A stretch of 11,209 nt of DNA from JAHEEL01 sp964581295. GTDB lineage: Bacteria > Actinomycetota > Acidimicrobiia > Spongiisociales > UBA5794. Shown here one piece after another: positions 5,573 to 11,209 of this stretch. Position 1 is the stretch's first letter. Each line of letters starts with the position of its first letter. The notes under the pieces were generated by a model, which ran no database searches, was not told where the DNA came from, and was given only the letters and a program-made list of their open reading frames with translations. The stretch spans positions 1 through 11,209 of the forward strand of contig CAZONX010000067.1 in the NCBI GenBank assembly GCA_964581295.1, read 5' to 3'. The position numbers and the translations under genes are program-made.

Positions 5573-7060
5573 ATGCAGATTTCGCTGACAGAGGATCGGT
5601 TTCTCGAACTGGCCGAACACCATTCGGTCGTGCCGATCGCGGTGGAGGTGCTCGGCGATCGGGAGACGCCGGTGTCGGTGTTCGAATCCCTCGTTGGGGA
5701 CGACGACGGATTCCTGCTTGAGTCGGTCGAGGGTGGGGAGCGGTGGGCTCGATGGTCGTTCGTCGGCTGGGATCCGAGCTTCACCGTTGTATCACGCAAC
5801 GGACGCACCGAAGCGCTCGGGGCCGACGTCCGTCTCCCCGATGGGGATCCTCTCGAAGTGCTCGACGCGCTCCTTGACGAATATGCCGCACCGGCGGAGG
5901 AAGAGTGCGGATTCCCGGGAGACGCGCCTCCGCTGCACGGTGGTTTCGTCGGCTACCTCGCCTACGACGCTGTCCGCTACGTCGAGACCCTGCCGGGCGC
6001 CCCGGCCGACGATCGTGGCCTCCCTGAGATGGTCTGGCACGTCGGTGGCGCCGTCGCCGCGATTGATCGATTCCGAGACACGATCCTCATTATTCGCAAC
6101 GTCATTGTCGGGAACGATCCGCAGGGTGCGTATCGCGAGGGATGCGCGGCAATCGAGCGCGACATCGAACGCCTTTCTGCCGCTCCGAAAGCTGCGCTCG
6201 GAGTGCGTCCGGCGTTCGACGTTGCGGCAGCAGCCCAAGCCAACACGGAACAGTCCGACTTCGAGTCATCCGTTCGCACCGCAATCGAATACATCAACTC
6301 GGGCGACGCGTTCCAGATCGTCCCCTCGATTCGCTTTGATGTGGACTTCGACGGTGACGCCTTCGCGGTCTACCGGGCGCTTCGTCTTGTCAACCCGTCG
6401 CCGTTCATGTACTTCGTCCGGCACGCAGACCTGTCGATCGCAGGGTCGTCGCCCGAACTGATGACCAGGGTGCGCGAAGGAATCGCATACAGCCGACCGA
6501 TCGCGGGTACGCGGCCGCGCGGCGCCGACGCCGAGGCCGATGCGCTCCTCGAAATCGAACTCCTTGCCGATCCGAAGGAACGGGCTGAACACGTGATGCT
6601 CATCGATCTCGCACGCAACGACCTCGGACGGGTCTGCGAATTCGGCACTATCAACGTCGACGATTTGATGGTGATCGAGCGCTACTCGCATGTGATGCAC
6701 ATCGTGTCCGGCGTGTCAGGAGTGGTCCGCGACGGCCTCGGCCCGGTCGATGTCCTGCGGTCGACATTCCCGCACGGAACGGTGACCGGGGCGCCGAAGA
6801 TTCGAGCCATGGAGATCATCGACGAGCTCGAACCGACGGCTCGCGGGCCGTACGCAGGAGCGGTTGGTTACCTCGACTTCTCAGGGAACCTCGATACCGC
6901 GATCGGTCTCCGAACCATGATTTCCCAAGGCAAGCGAGCGTGGGTGCAGGCCGGAGCGGGAGTCGTGGCCGACAGCGACCCAGCGTCCGAGTACCGAGAA
7001 TGCGTCAACAAGGCGGCCGCGGTGCTCGCCGCCATCGCTGCGGCTCCTCACCTCCGATGA
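5573..7060 (+). CDS. trpE: Anthranilate synthase component I
   Basis: The large subunit converts chorismate to anthranilate, the first committed step to tryptophan, using ammonia supplied by the TrpG glutaminase (not encoded here). The 495-residue protein has the N-terminal domain with LLES (48-51), the conserved element of the tryptophan feedback site, and the C-terminal chorismate-binding domain: YINSGDAFQIVPS (240-252), NPSPFMYF (274-281), GSSPELM (291-297), PIAGTRPRG (309-317), AEHVMLIDLARNDLGRV (338-354), HGTVTGAPKIRAMEIIDELE (401-420) and QAGAGVVADSDP (459-470). All catalytic and metal-binding segments appear intact. The LLES element and the AGTRPRG context favour TrpE over PabB. The ATG at 5573 has a -10-like TAACGT 6 nt upstream and the family N-terminus follows directly. 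Downstream, a two-component pair and a cytochrome gene separate it from trpC. Confidence 0.96.
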   Translation: MQISLTEDRFLELAEHHSVVPIAVEVLGDRETPVSVFESLVGDDDGFLLESVEGGERWARWSFVGWDPSFTVVSRNGRTEALGADVRLPDGDPLEVLDALLDEYAAPAEEECGFPGDAPPLHGGFVGYLAYDAVRYVETLPGAPADDRGLPEMVWHVGGAVAAIDRFRDTILIIRNVIVGNDPQGAYREGCAAIERDIERLSAAPKAALGVRPAFDVAAAAQANTEQSDFESSVRTAIEYINSGDAFQIVPSIRFDVDFDGDAFAVYRALRLVNPSPFMYFVRHADLSIAGSSPELMTRVREGIAYSRPIAGTRPRGADAEADALLEIELLADPKERAEHVMLIDLARNDLGRVCEFGTINVDDLMVIERYSHVMHIVSGVSGVVRDGLGPVDVLRSTFPHGTVTGAPKIRAMEIIDELEPTARGPYAGAVGYLDFSGNLDTAIGLRTMISQGKRAWVQAGAGVVADSDPASEYRECVNKAAAVLAAIAAAPHLR

Positions 7061-7104
7061 CTCACGGTGCATTCACCGAATCCTCACACATCTCTCACAC
7101 CTCC
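7061..7104 (+). promoter_or_regulatory. Four 11-bp direct repeats, PhoP/PhoB-like operator
   Basis: TCAC occurs at 7062, 7073, 7084 and 7095, exactly 11 bp apart, inside the units CTCACGG (7061), TTCACCG (7072), CTCACAC (7083) and CTCACAC (7094). PhoB/PhoP-type OmpR-family regulators bind head-to-tail direct repeats with 11-bp period; Streptomyces PhoP units have a GTTCACC core and mycobacterial PhoP units TCACAGC. The array fills the 79-bp gap between trpE and the response regulator and starts at the trpE stop codon. It probably binds the regulator encoded 40 bp downstream. A weak hairpin (CGGTG-CATT-CACCG, 7065-7078) overlaps it but has no T-run. No clear -10 hexamer follows the array. Confidence 0.65.
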
Positions 7105-7139
7105 ATGGCAACCTCGCGGATGACGGCAACGAGGTGGTC

Positions 7140-7814
7140 ATGACCAATGGCGGTGTGGTGCTGCTCATCGAAGATGAGGAGGATATCGCAGAGCTCCTCC
7201 GGATGGCGTTCGAGCGCGAGGGATTCCGGCTGGTCCATGCGATCGACGGAGAATCCGGACTGGAACGGATGAGAGATCGCGACCCGCGCGCCGTGCTGCT
7301 CGATGTCGGGTTGCCCGGTATCGACGGGTTCGAAGTCTGCAAGCGAATCCGCGCACACTCCGACGTGCCCGTGATCATGCTCACGGCGCGTGACACCGAG
7401 ATCGACACCATTGTCGGTCTCGAGATCGGGGCCGACGACTACGTGACGAAGCCGTTCTCAGTCCGCGAACTCGTGGCACGGGTGAAGGCCGTGTTGCGGC
7501 GCAGCGAAGAGCCGCCGGTCGAGCGTGTGGTTCTCGATGTGGGCGGATTCTGGATCGACGGTGGCCGACGCGAGGTCACCCTCCCGGACGGCGGAGTCGT
7601 GCGACCCACGGCCAGGGAGTTCGACCTGTTGTGGTACCTCGCCGATCACTCAGGATTGGTCCTGTCGCGGGCACAGATCCTCGAGGCTGTGTGGGGCTAC
7701 GACTATTTCGGTGAGACGCGCACGGTCGATGTGCACGTGCGCCAGCTTCGCAGGAAGCTCCCCGACATTCCGATCGAGACGGTGTGGGGCGTCGGCTACC
7801 GCATCGACTCATGA
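7140..7814 (+). CDS. OmpR/PhoB-family response regulator
   Basis: A 224-residue DNA-binding regulator of a two-component system. The receiver domain (about 5-120) has the acidic pocket Glu11-Asp12, the phosphoacceptor Asp55 in LLDVGLPG, Thr82 in IMLTARD and Lys104 in VTKPF. The C-terminal winged-helix domain (about 130-224) has the OmpR signature LTxxEFDLL-like PTAREFDLLWYL, the segment ILEAVWGYDY, the recognition helix RTVDVHVRQLRRKL and the closing ETVWGVGYRI. ATG at 7140 is preferred, with GAGG at 7131-7134; GTG at 7134 is an in-frame alternative two codons earlier. Four 11-bp TCAC repeats lie just upstream, fitting autoregulation. The kinase gene follows after 13 nt. The ortholog cannot be named with certainty; PhoP, RegX3, MtrA and PrrA types are all close in sequence, and only the repeats hint at PhoP-like DNA specificity. 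Confidence 0.94.
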   Translation: MTNGGVVLLIEDEEDIAELLRMAFEREGFRLVHAIDGESGLERMRDRDPRAVLLDVGLPGIDGFEVCKRIRAHSDVPVIMLTARDTEIDTIVGLEIGADDYVTKPFSVRELVARVKAVLRRSEEPPVERVVLDVGGFWIDGGRREVTLPDGGVVRPTAREFDLLWYLADHSGLVLSRAQILEAVWGYDYFGETRTVDVHVRQLRRKLPDIPIETVWGVGYRIDS

Positions 7815-7827
7815 GCAAGGCGACCCT

Positions 7828-9216
7828 GTGACGCGCCGCATTGTCATTGGGACCGTCGTCATTGCCGTTGTCATGCTGATCGTTGGCCTGATGGGTGTCG
7901 GCTATCTCAACCGCGTCCTTCGCACCGAGGCCCAGGACGAGCTCTTTCGGCAAGCCGAAGCCGCCGGCCGGTTGGTCGAGGGAGCCCTCGCGGACGTCGG
8001 GCGAAGCCCGAATGCCGGAGTCGAGGGTCAGCTCCGGGATGTGAGGGGAGAGGCCGCCCGTGTACTCGAGCGGGCGCGCGTGCTGGGAGGGCACGATATT
8101 GCCGAGGCCGTCCTTGTGGTCGGCGATCGGTCCGTGCCGCTCTCGCGTGGGCAGGACCTCGTGCCCCTGCTGCCTCCCGGTCTGGAGGAAAGGGAGGCGT
8201 TGACGGTCGACGTCGATGGGACCGAGATGCTCGCGACCGTGCAGCGGGTACCCCTCGGGCCCAATGAGATCGTCATCGCGATCGGCAGAACGGCGCCGCT
8301 GCTCCCGGTGCAGGCGATGAGCCGAGCCCTGCTCCTGGCCGTCGTCGTCGCCGTGGTGATGCTGATCGTGTTCGGCGTGGTGATGACGCAATGGGTGCGG
8401 CAACGTCTCGCCGGGCTCGAGGCGGCATCGCGCGAGATTGCTTCCGGCGATCTATCTGCCCGGGCGCCGGTCGAAGATGACGACGAGATCGGGACGGTGT
8501 CGATGGCGTTCAACGAAATGGCCGAAAACCTGGAAGCCACGCGACAGCGTGAACGCGAGTTCCTCATGAGCGTCGGTCACGACCTGCGAACGCCGCTCAC
8601 GACCATTCGCGGCTACGCCGAGGCTCTCGACTCCGGCGAGATCGCAGGTGAGGACACCGCGAGAGTGGCCGCGGTGCTCCATGCGCAGACCGATCGCCTC
8701 ACCCGGCTGGTCGAAGACGTCATGCTGCTCGGACGGATCGAAGCCAGAGAATTCACGCTGCGCCCCGAGGAGATCGACGTGGCAGCTCATCTCGGTGGGG
8801 TTGTCGATACGTTCCGACGGCGAGCGGATGAGATCGGGGTCACACTCGATTTTGCGTCGCGGGGTGACGCTTCGGGAACCGTCGACCCGGACCGTCTGGA
8901 CCAGGTGTGCAGCAACCTCGTCGAGAATGCCCTCCGGTACACGCCGGAGCACGGGGTGGTGACGATCTCGGCTGACACGGGTGGCAACTCGCTTCTCCTC
9001 GAGGTTGCAGACAGCGGTCCAGGGATCGACCCAGCCGATGCGGATCGCGTCTTTGACCGCCTGTATGTGGCGCAGCGATATCACCCCGTCCGTCCGGAGG
9101 GCAGTGGGCTCGGGCTCACCATCGTCAGGGAGTTGGTCGACGCCATGGGCGGGACCGTGAGCGTCGACAGCGCGCCGGGCGAGGGCTCACGGTTCTCGGT
9201 CCGGCTTCCGGTGTAG
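7828..9216 (+). CDS. Membrane sensor histidine kinase (HAMP, HisKA, HATPase)
   Basis: Partner kinase of the preceding response regulator, 462 residues. Transmembrane helix 1 spans about 5-27, an extracytoplasmic sensor region about 28-163, transmembrane helix 2 about 166-187, a HAMP linker about 188-240, then HisKA with His251 in SVGHDLRTPLTTIRGY and the HATPase domain: N box SNLVENALRY (Asn367), G1 DSGPGI (395-400), F box VFDRLYVA (408-415) and G2 GSGLGLTIV (425-433). The sensor region matches no domain I recognise and has no cysteine, which argues against a thiol or haem c based sensor. The start is GTG at 7828 with AAGG 7 nt upstream, 13 nt after the regulator stop; the frame is open further upstream but that part lies inside the regulator gene and lacks family resemblance. 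The signal is unknown. Confidence 0.94.
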   Translation: MTRRIVIGTVVIAVVMLIVGLMGVGYLNRVLRTEAQDELFRQAEAAGRLVEGALADVGRSPNAGVEGQLRDVRGEAARVLERARVLGGHDIAEAVLVVGDRSVPLSRGQDLVPLLPPGLEEREALTVDVDGTEMLATVQRVPLGPNEIVIAIGRTAPLLPVQAMSRALLLAVVVAVVMLIVFGVVMTQWVRQRLAGLEAASREIASGDLSARAPVEDDDEIGTVSMAFNEMAENLEATRQREREFLMSVGHDLRTPLTTIRGYAEALDSGEIAGEDTARVAAVLHAQTDRLTRLVEDVMLLGRIEAREFTLRPEEIDVAAHLGGVVDTFRRRADEIGVTLDFASRGDASGTVDPDRLDQVCSNLVENALRYTPEHGVVTISADTGGNSLLLEVADSGPGIDPADADRVFDRLYVAQRYHPVRPEGSGLGLTIVRELVDAMGGTVSVDSAPGEGSRFSVRLPV

Positions 9217-9230
9217 GTCGAGAACAACGG

Positions 9231-9236
9231 CATACT
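9231..9236 (+). promoter_or_regulatory. -10-like CATACT before the cytochrome gene
   Basis: CATACT differs from TANNNT at the first base only and ends exactly 6 nt before the ATG at 9243, the same spacing as at the HNH, nth and trpE starts. There is no Shine-Dalgarno sequence in the 26-nt gap. This may be the internal promoter that drives the cytochrome-trpCFB group separately from the kinase gene. Confidence 0.4.
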
Positions 9237-9242
9237 CCCACG

Positions 9243-9548
9243 ATGCGATTGGTTCTCGTAGCGACCGCCTTCACCGTCATGCTGCTCGCGGGATGCGCCG
9301 GAGAGGATGTCCCCTTGTTCGGCTCCGAGCTGTACTCAGCGTCGTGTTCTCACTGCCACGGCAGCGACCTCGCGGGCGGTGTCGGGCCAACGCTGGGGGC
9401 CGGTTCCAACTCAGCAACGCTGAGCGACCAGCAGATCAAGGACGTCGTGCGAATCGGACCGGGAGCCATGACGTCGTTCGGGGATCGGTTCAGCGAAGAG
9501 CAACTCGATAGCCTCGTTGCGTTCCTCCGAACGGAACAGGGGGAGTAG
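9243..9548 (+). CDS. Small monohaem cytochrome c lipoprotein
   Basis: A 101-residue class I c-type cytochrome predicted to be lipid-anchored outside the membrane. The N-terminus is a lipoprotein signal (hydrophobic 3-16, lipobox LLAGC with Cys18). The haem c attachment motif is CSHCH (Cys35, Cys38, His39); the likely sixth ligand is Met76 in GPGAMTSFG, followed by the usual C-terminal helix ending in LVAFLRTEQ. It would carry electrons in a respiratory or other extracytoplasmic chain. Haem attachment would depend on a maturation system to which CcdA (4790-5539) could contribute. The gene follows the histidine kinase by 26 nt and precedes trpC by 5 nt, an unusual place for a cytochrome; close spacing suggests it is co-transcribed with trpC. 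The partner oxidoreductase is not in the window. Confidence 0.9.
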   Translation: MRLVLVATAFTVMLLAGCAGEDVPLFGSELYSASCSHCHGSDLAGGVGPTLGAGSNSATLSDQQIKDVVRIGPGAMTSFGDRFSEEQLDSLVAFLRTEQGE

Positions 9549-9553
9549 CCGCC

Positions 9554-10327
9554 GTGATGCTCGACCAAATCCTCTCCGACGCCAAGGTGCGCAGCGACGC
9601 GACCATCGGGCTCGGTGCAGAATATGCAGCAGGTGTGGCCGATGTGGCACCGGCCCTTGGGTTCGCGGATGCCCTTGCTGCTCCCGGGTTGTCGGTGATC
9701 GCCGAGGTGAAACGACGTTCGCCATCGCGCGGAGTCCTCGCTGCCGGTCTCGATGCCGTCGAGCAAGCGCTCATCTACGAGGCGGCGGGGGCGACGGCGA
9801 TCAGCGTGCTGACCGAACCGGTGCATTTCGACGGTTCGCTCGAGGATCTGGCGGCCGTTCGCGAAGCGGTGTCCATTCCGCTGTTGCGCAAGGACTTCCT
9901 GCTCGAACCGGAACAGCTGTGGGAGGCTCGCGCCGCCGGAGCGGACGCGGCATTGCTGATCGTCGCAGCACTCGACGATGAGCAACTCGCACGCATGATC
10001 GCGGCTGCGCACGACGCCGGGCTCGATGCGCTGGTCGAGGCGCACAACCGAGTCGAGGCCGAACGGGCCCTCGCCTGCGGCGCGACCCTCATCGGCGTGA
10101 ACAACCGGGACTTGGCGACGTTCGCGACCACGCTCACTACAGCCGAAGCGCTGGCACCGATGGTTTGTCTCGAAGGGATCGTGGCCGTGGCCGAGAGCGG
10201 GATCCACCGACGCGACGACGCCGCTCGGATGGCAGCTGCCGGCTACCAGGCCATTCTGGTCGGCGAGGCCCTCGTCGTTGCCGAAGACCCGGCGGCCGCC
10301 CTTGCAGGATTGGTCGGCGACCGGTGA
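9554..10327 (+). CDS. trpC: Indole-3-glycerol-phosphate synthase
   Basis: This TIM-barrel enzyme closes the ring of 1-(2-carboxyphenylamino)-1-deoxyribulose 5-phosphate to indole-glycerol phosphate, step four of tryptophan synthesis. The 257-residue protein keeps the catalytic set: Glu51 and Lys53 in IAEVKRRSPS, Lys113 in LLRKDFLL, Glu162 in ALVEAHN, Asn183 in GVNNRDL, and Glu214-Ser215 in AESGI, with the phosphate-binding end ILVGEALV. It starts 5 nt after the cytochrome stop codon; GGGGGAG at 9539-9545 is 8 nt from GTG at 9554 and 11 nt from ATG at 9557, so either codon could initiate. The stop codon overlaps the trpF start (GTGA), a sign of translational coupling. Confidence 0.96.
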   Translation: MMLDQILSDAKVRSDATIGLGAEYAAGVADVAPALGFADALAAPGLSVIAEVKRRSPSRGVLAAGLDAVEQALIYEAAGATAISVLTEPVHFDGSLEDLAAVREAVSIPLLRKDFLLEPEQLWEARAAGADAALLIVAALDDEQLARMIAAAHDAGLDALVEAHNRVEAERALACGATLIGVNNRDLATFATTLTTAEALAPMVCLEGIVAVAESGIHRRDDAARMAAAGYQAILVGEALVVAEDPAAALAGLVGDR

Positions 10328-10932
10328 CGTGGGTCAAGGTCTGTGGCCTCACGAGGGAAGCCGACGTTGCTGCAGCCGTTGAAGCCGGCGCCGACGCACT
10401 CGGATTCGTTCTCGCCCAGGATTCGCCTCGGTGCGTCAGCATCGAGCGTGCAGCCACCCTGATGCATGCCGTTGCGACGCTCCGAGTTCTGGTCACAGTC
10501 GACGCCGACCAGGAATCGATCGAAGCGGCGGTCGACCAGACCGGCGCCGACGGTGTGCAGGCCCACGGACGGCACGCCACCGAAGTGGCGCGATGGGCGG
10601 CTCGGGCCGGTCTGTTCGTGCTCCGTCCGATGCAGCGGACCGACGACGGCGGGTGGCATCCGACGCAGACACCCGAGGGCCAGATTCCGCTGCTCGACTC
10701 GGCCCACGGAGGCTCGCACGGCGGCACCGGCGTCCAGCTCGACTGGACCCGCCTGGACGTCCCGGAGCGACGGTTCGTGCTTGCCGGCGGACTCGACCCC
10801 GGCAATGTCGCGACGGCGATCGAAATCGTGAATCCGTGGGGAGTCGATGCGTCGTCCGGTTTGGAATCGGCCCCGGGCATCAAGGACCCCGCTAGGGTCG
10901 CTGCCTTCCTCCAGGAGGCGAAACAACCATGA
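10324..10932 (+). CDS. trpF: Phosphoribosylanthranilate isomerase
   Basis: Catalyses the Amadori rearrangement of N-(5'-phosphoribosyl)anthranilate, step three of tryptophan synthesis. The 202-residue TIM barrel has the general base Cys7 in VKVCGLT, the general acid Asp125 in PLLDSAHGG followed by SHGGTG (131-136), the phosphate-binding LAGGLDPGNV (153-162) and VDASSGLE (174-181) before PGIKD. Length fits the family. Start is GTG at 10324 overlapping the trpC stop as GTGA; no conventional upstream start fits. The 3' end overlaps trpB as ATGA. A dedicated trpF is noteworthy in an actinobacterium, since Streptomyces and Mycobacterium lack one and rely on the dual-function PriA. Confidence 0.95.
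   Translation: MTWVKVCGLTREADVAAAVEAGADALGFVLAQDSPRCVSIERAATLMHAVATLRVLVTVDADQESIEAAVDQTGADGVQAHGRHATEVARWAARAGLFVLRPMQRTDDGGWHPTQTPEGQIPLLDSAHGGSHGGTGVQLDWTRLDVPERRFVLAGGLDPGNVATAIEIVNPWGVDASSGLESAPGIKDPARVAAFLQEAKQP
10913..10918 (+). promoter_or_regulatory. Shine-Dalgarno sequence of trpB
   Basis: AGGAGG lies inside the 3' end of trpF, 10 nt before the trpB ATG at 10929. This is a perfect anti-16S match, stronger than the sites for trpC and trpF, and may raise TrpB output relative to its neighbours. Confidence 0.6.
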
Positions 10933-11209
10933 CCGGCCCGGATGACCGCGGGAGATTCGGAGCGTACGGCGGGCGCTATGCGCCCGAAACGCTCATGCCG
11001 GCGCTCGAGGAGCTCGATCGCGAGTTCACGGCCGCCTGGAACGACCGGGCGTTCCGACTGGAGCTCGCCGACCTGCTTGCAACCTACGTCGGTCGGCCGA
11101 CCCCCGTGTACCACGCCAAACGGCTCTCGAAGCAACTCGGATTCGATCTTTGGCTCAAGCGAGAGGACCTTGCGCACACCGGAGCGCACAAGATCAACAA
11201 CACGATGGG
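10929..11209 (+). CDS. trpB: Tryptophan synthase beta subunit, 5' part (cut by window end)
   Basis: The first 93 codons of trpB, which joins indole and serine to tryptophan using pyridoxal phosphate; the frame is open to the last base, so truncation is due to the window edge. Visible family features are the N-terminal FGAYGGRYAPETLMPAL (10-26), GRPTPVYHAKRLS (55-67), LWLKREDLAHTGAHKINN (74-91) and the PLP-binding lysine Lys88 in HTGAHK. This matches the TrpB1 type that pairs with TrpA; trpA is likely to follow outside the window. The ATG overlaps the trpF stop (ATGA) and has AGGAGG 10 nt upstream. Confidence 0.96.
   Translation, partial: MTGPDDRGRFGAYGGRYAPETLMPALEELDREFTAAWNDRAFRLELADLLATYVGRPTPVYHAKRLSKQLGFDLWLKREDLAHTGAHKINNTM

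Noticed and set aside
6323..6337. TrpE has Ile253 in the FQIVPSIRF segment where others have Gln or Arg
   Set aside because: This position varies among functional TrpE proteins (E. coli has Arg), and all recognised catalytic segments are intact.
5792..6700. Minus-strand open frames opposite trpE
   Set aside because: They show no recognisable domain and lie opposite a fully conserved trpE.
7065..7078. Hairpin CGGTG-CATT-CACCG after trpE as a terminator
   Set aside because: The stem has only 5 bp and no T-run follows. The exact 11-bp repeat register explains the same bases better.
7525..7827. Open frame upstream of the histidine kinase, which would give a 563-residue protein
   Set aside because: It runs inside the response-regulator gene in another frame and its translation is Arg/Ser-rich with no domain; GTG at 7828 has a ribosome site.

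Overview
The window looks like high-GC chromosomal DNA from an actinobacterium, possibly an uncultured member of the Acidimicrobiia. That placement is inference. It rests on the GC-rich third codon positions, the DUF222/13E12-type HNH gene (a family concentrated in Actinomycetota), apparent leaderless starts, and an 11-bp TCAC repeat array resembling actinobacterial PhoP boxes. I see no rRNA, tRNA, CRISPR array or insertion sequence.

Layout. Bases 1-114 hold no gene. A DUF222/HNH protein lies on the minus strand (115-1230). The 273-bp gap after it (1231-1503) is dense in repeats: eight degenerate 7-bp units, then two hairpins with TGAC loops. Next on the plus strand come endonuclease III (nth) and, overlapping it by ATGA, a MATE-family exporter. 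The exporter's 3' end overlaps by 80 bp a convergent MFS transporter on the minus strand. A short divergent promoter region (4669-4789) then leads to ccdA, a membrane thiol-disulfide carrier for cytochrome c maturation.

The rest is a broken-up tryptophan biosynthesis locus: trpE, then an OmpR-family response regulator and its histidine kinase, a small haem c lipoprotein, then trpC-trpF-trpB. The last three are tightly coupled (5-nt gap from the cytochrome gene to trpC, GTGA overlap trpC/trpF, ATGA overlap trpF/trpB). trpB runs off the window end. No trpG or trpD is present here.

How the parts may work together. TrpE, TrpC, TrpF and TrpB cover the anthranilate synthase large subunit, indole-glycerol-phosphate synthase, phosphoribosylanthranilate isomerase and tryptophan synthase beta subunit. 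CcdA could support maturation of the haem c lipoprotein encoded 3.7 kb downstream. The two-component genes are preceded by four TCAC-containing units at exactly 11-bp spacing, the geometry of PhoB/PhoP-family operators, which suggests autoregulation.

The most notable observations are this operator-like array, a recurring TANNNT-like hexamer placed exactly 6 nt before the start codons of four separate genes (suggesting leaderless mRNAs, including for trpE), the heptad array, and the splitting of the trp cluster by a sensor pair and a cytochrome. I did not find a clearly new multi-gene system. Most coding genes belong to familiar families.
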